Shown in pieces: positions 62,996 to 64,000 of a stretch of DNA of 64,000 bases. Below the pieces are notes generated by a model that saw nothing but the letters and a program-made list of their open reading frames with translations, was not told the origin of the DNA and did not search any database. Each line of letters opens with the position of its first letter. The stretch's first letter is position 1. Source of the stretch: Echinococcus granulosus (taxonomy: Eukaryota; Platyhelminthes; Cestoda; Cyclophyllidea; Taeniidae); contig NW_020170385.1 of assembly GCF_000524195.1 (NCBI RefSeq), positions 1,859,816 through 1,923,815 on the forward strand, in the 5' to 3' direction. A program made the translations under genes and the position numbers.

Positions 62996-64000
62996 ATGGC
63001 ACACCTGTACTGCACTGTGCAACACAGTAAAGTTACACTCTCGTCCAAATGCAAGAATTATGTCTTTCCTTTCCCCTCCTCCCTTCTCACTCTTCTCGCT
63101 GCCATATTTATATCGCTGTGCCGCCCTACTCACTTCTGCAAATATGCTCTTGTTATTTTTTGTATTATTTCCTTTTTGCGAAATGCCTTTCCCCAGTCAT
63201 TGCACTGGTGAAAACTACATTTTACAAATTTCTTGGGTTTTGGTGCGTCCTCTGGATGTATCGGTTATTTCGCAGAATTGGTCAACTGATGGTTTCCCAG
63301 TTAACTTCTCGATTTTTGTGAAAACATATACTTCTGTTTCAACACGCGCTACTACTATTACGTTCCACTCCTTTTGGATATTATAGTGCGTAAATTAACT
63401 ACTTCCTTAAACTGGAAAAAAGTGGGCCTTAGTCACAATCCTTAGAATGCCAATACAGCCCATACATGGTTGACGTTTAATCTCTCAAACTACTCAGTAC
63501 TAAACCTATAGACGTGGTTACGGCTTGCTCCCGAAGCCCCTTGTGGTGAATTCAAGCAGTTATGTCCTTTTCATCCTTTTGTCTTTACCTTTTCGATTGA
63601 AGGTGTACTGTTTCATGTACCCACCGAGTTCCATCAGCACATTGTTCCTATCCCGAATCAATCCTTGAGGGACTAGTCAAGATATGTGTTACTGGTATTG
63701 ATTGGCTCATTAGCAATTTCCCAGATTGTTCCCGATGACAATTTTGGCTTGACCGGATTATTCTTCCTCCATCAACAACTAGATTGACAAAGAATATAGT
63801 CTGGCTGGTCTCAAGCCTAAGGACAGCTTGAAGTTCTACCATACTTGAAGTAACTTCAATCTATGTCTGCTAGTTTTTTATCGGTCACATTTTTCTTTCC
63901 CCCGTCAGCAACTGAGCCATTGCCTCCCTACTGAAGGCTGCTATAAGGAATGTCAGATAAGTAGTTTATCATGCAGACCAATTGTGATGACAGCATCAAC
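62996..64000. other. NIPA 3' UTR and flanking DNA
   Basis: Sequence after the TGA at 62993-62995. No canonical AATAAA was noticed nearby. Open frames at 62996-63386 are in three overlapping phases with UTR-like composition. No further gene is supported up to the window end. Confidence 0.4.

Overview
The window looks like nuclear DNA of a parasitic flatworm, most likely a tapeworm. This is inferred from four things: spliced genes with introns from about 30 nt to about 4 kb, a moderately AT-rich background, low-complexity Gln/Pro/Ser-rich coding exons, and clearly animal gene families in divergent form. No bacterial, organellar or viral gene was recognised. All gene models were built by eye from family similarity, splice sites and exon phase. 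No search was run.

Layout. (1) 1750-3484, minus: a Bin3/MePCE-type RNA methylphosphate-capping methyltransferase with two exons. (2) 5129-6228, plus: the cobalamin-trafficking protein MMADHC, four exons. (3) about 8.3-9.4 kb, plus: a weak, unrecognised candidate gene. (4) 10250-19018, minus: a TOG-array protein of the TOGARAM1/crescerin family, a regulator of ciliary microtubules, in many exons. (5) 21803-39843, plus: a chain of eleven phase-compatible exons. Its first three encode a CECR2-like DDT module. Its fifth encodes the two signature helices of BCL9/Legless (HD1, which binds Pygopus, and HD2, which binds beta-catenin). The remaining exons are Pro/Gln/Ser-rich. (6) 40855-42012, plus: an intronless rhodopsin-family-like orphan GPCR. 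(7) 44491-47238, plus: a NOVA-type KH-domain splicing regulator with only two KH domains. (8) 52023-62995, plus: a NIPA-family magnesium transporter, five exons. The rest is intergenic or intronic DNA with simple repeats, a small dispersed repeat family and several CpG-rich GTGCGTG-type patches.

The genes do not form one pathway. The most interesting locus is the 18-kb chain at 21.8-39.8 kb. If it is one transcript, a chromatin-remodeller DDT module is fused to the Wnt adaptor BCL9. If it is two genes, the window still holds a highly divergent flatworm BCL9/Legless with its two helices unusually close together, and a CECR2-like protein without a visible bromodomain. Exon phase alone favours one transcript but does not prove it.
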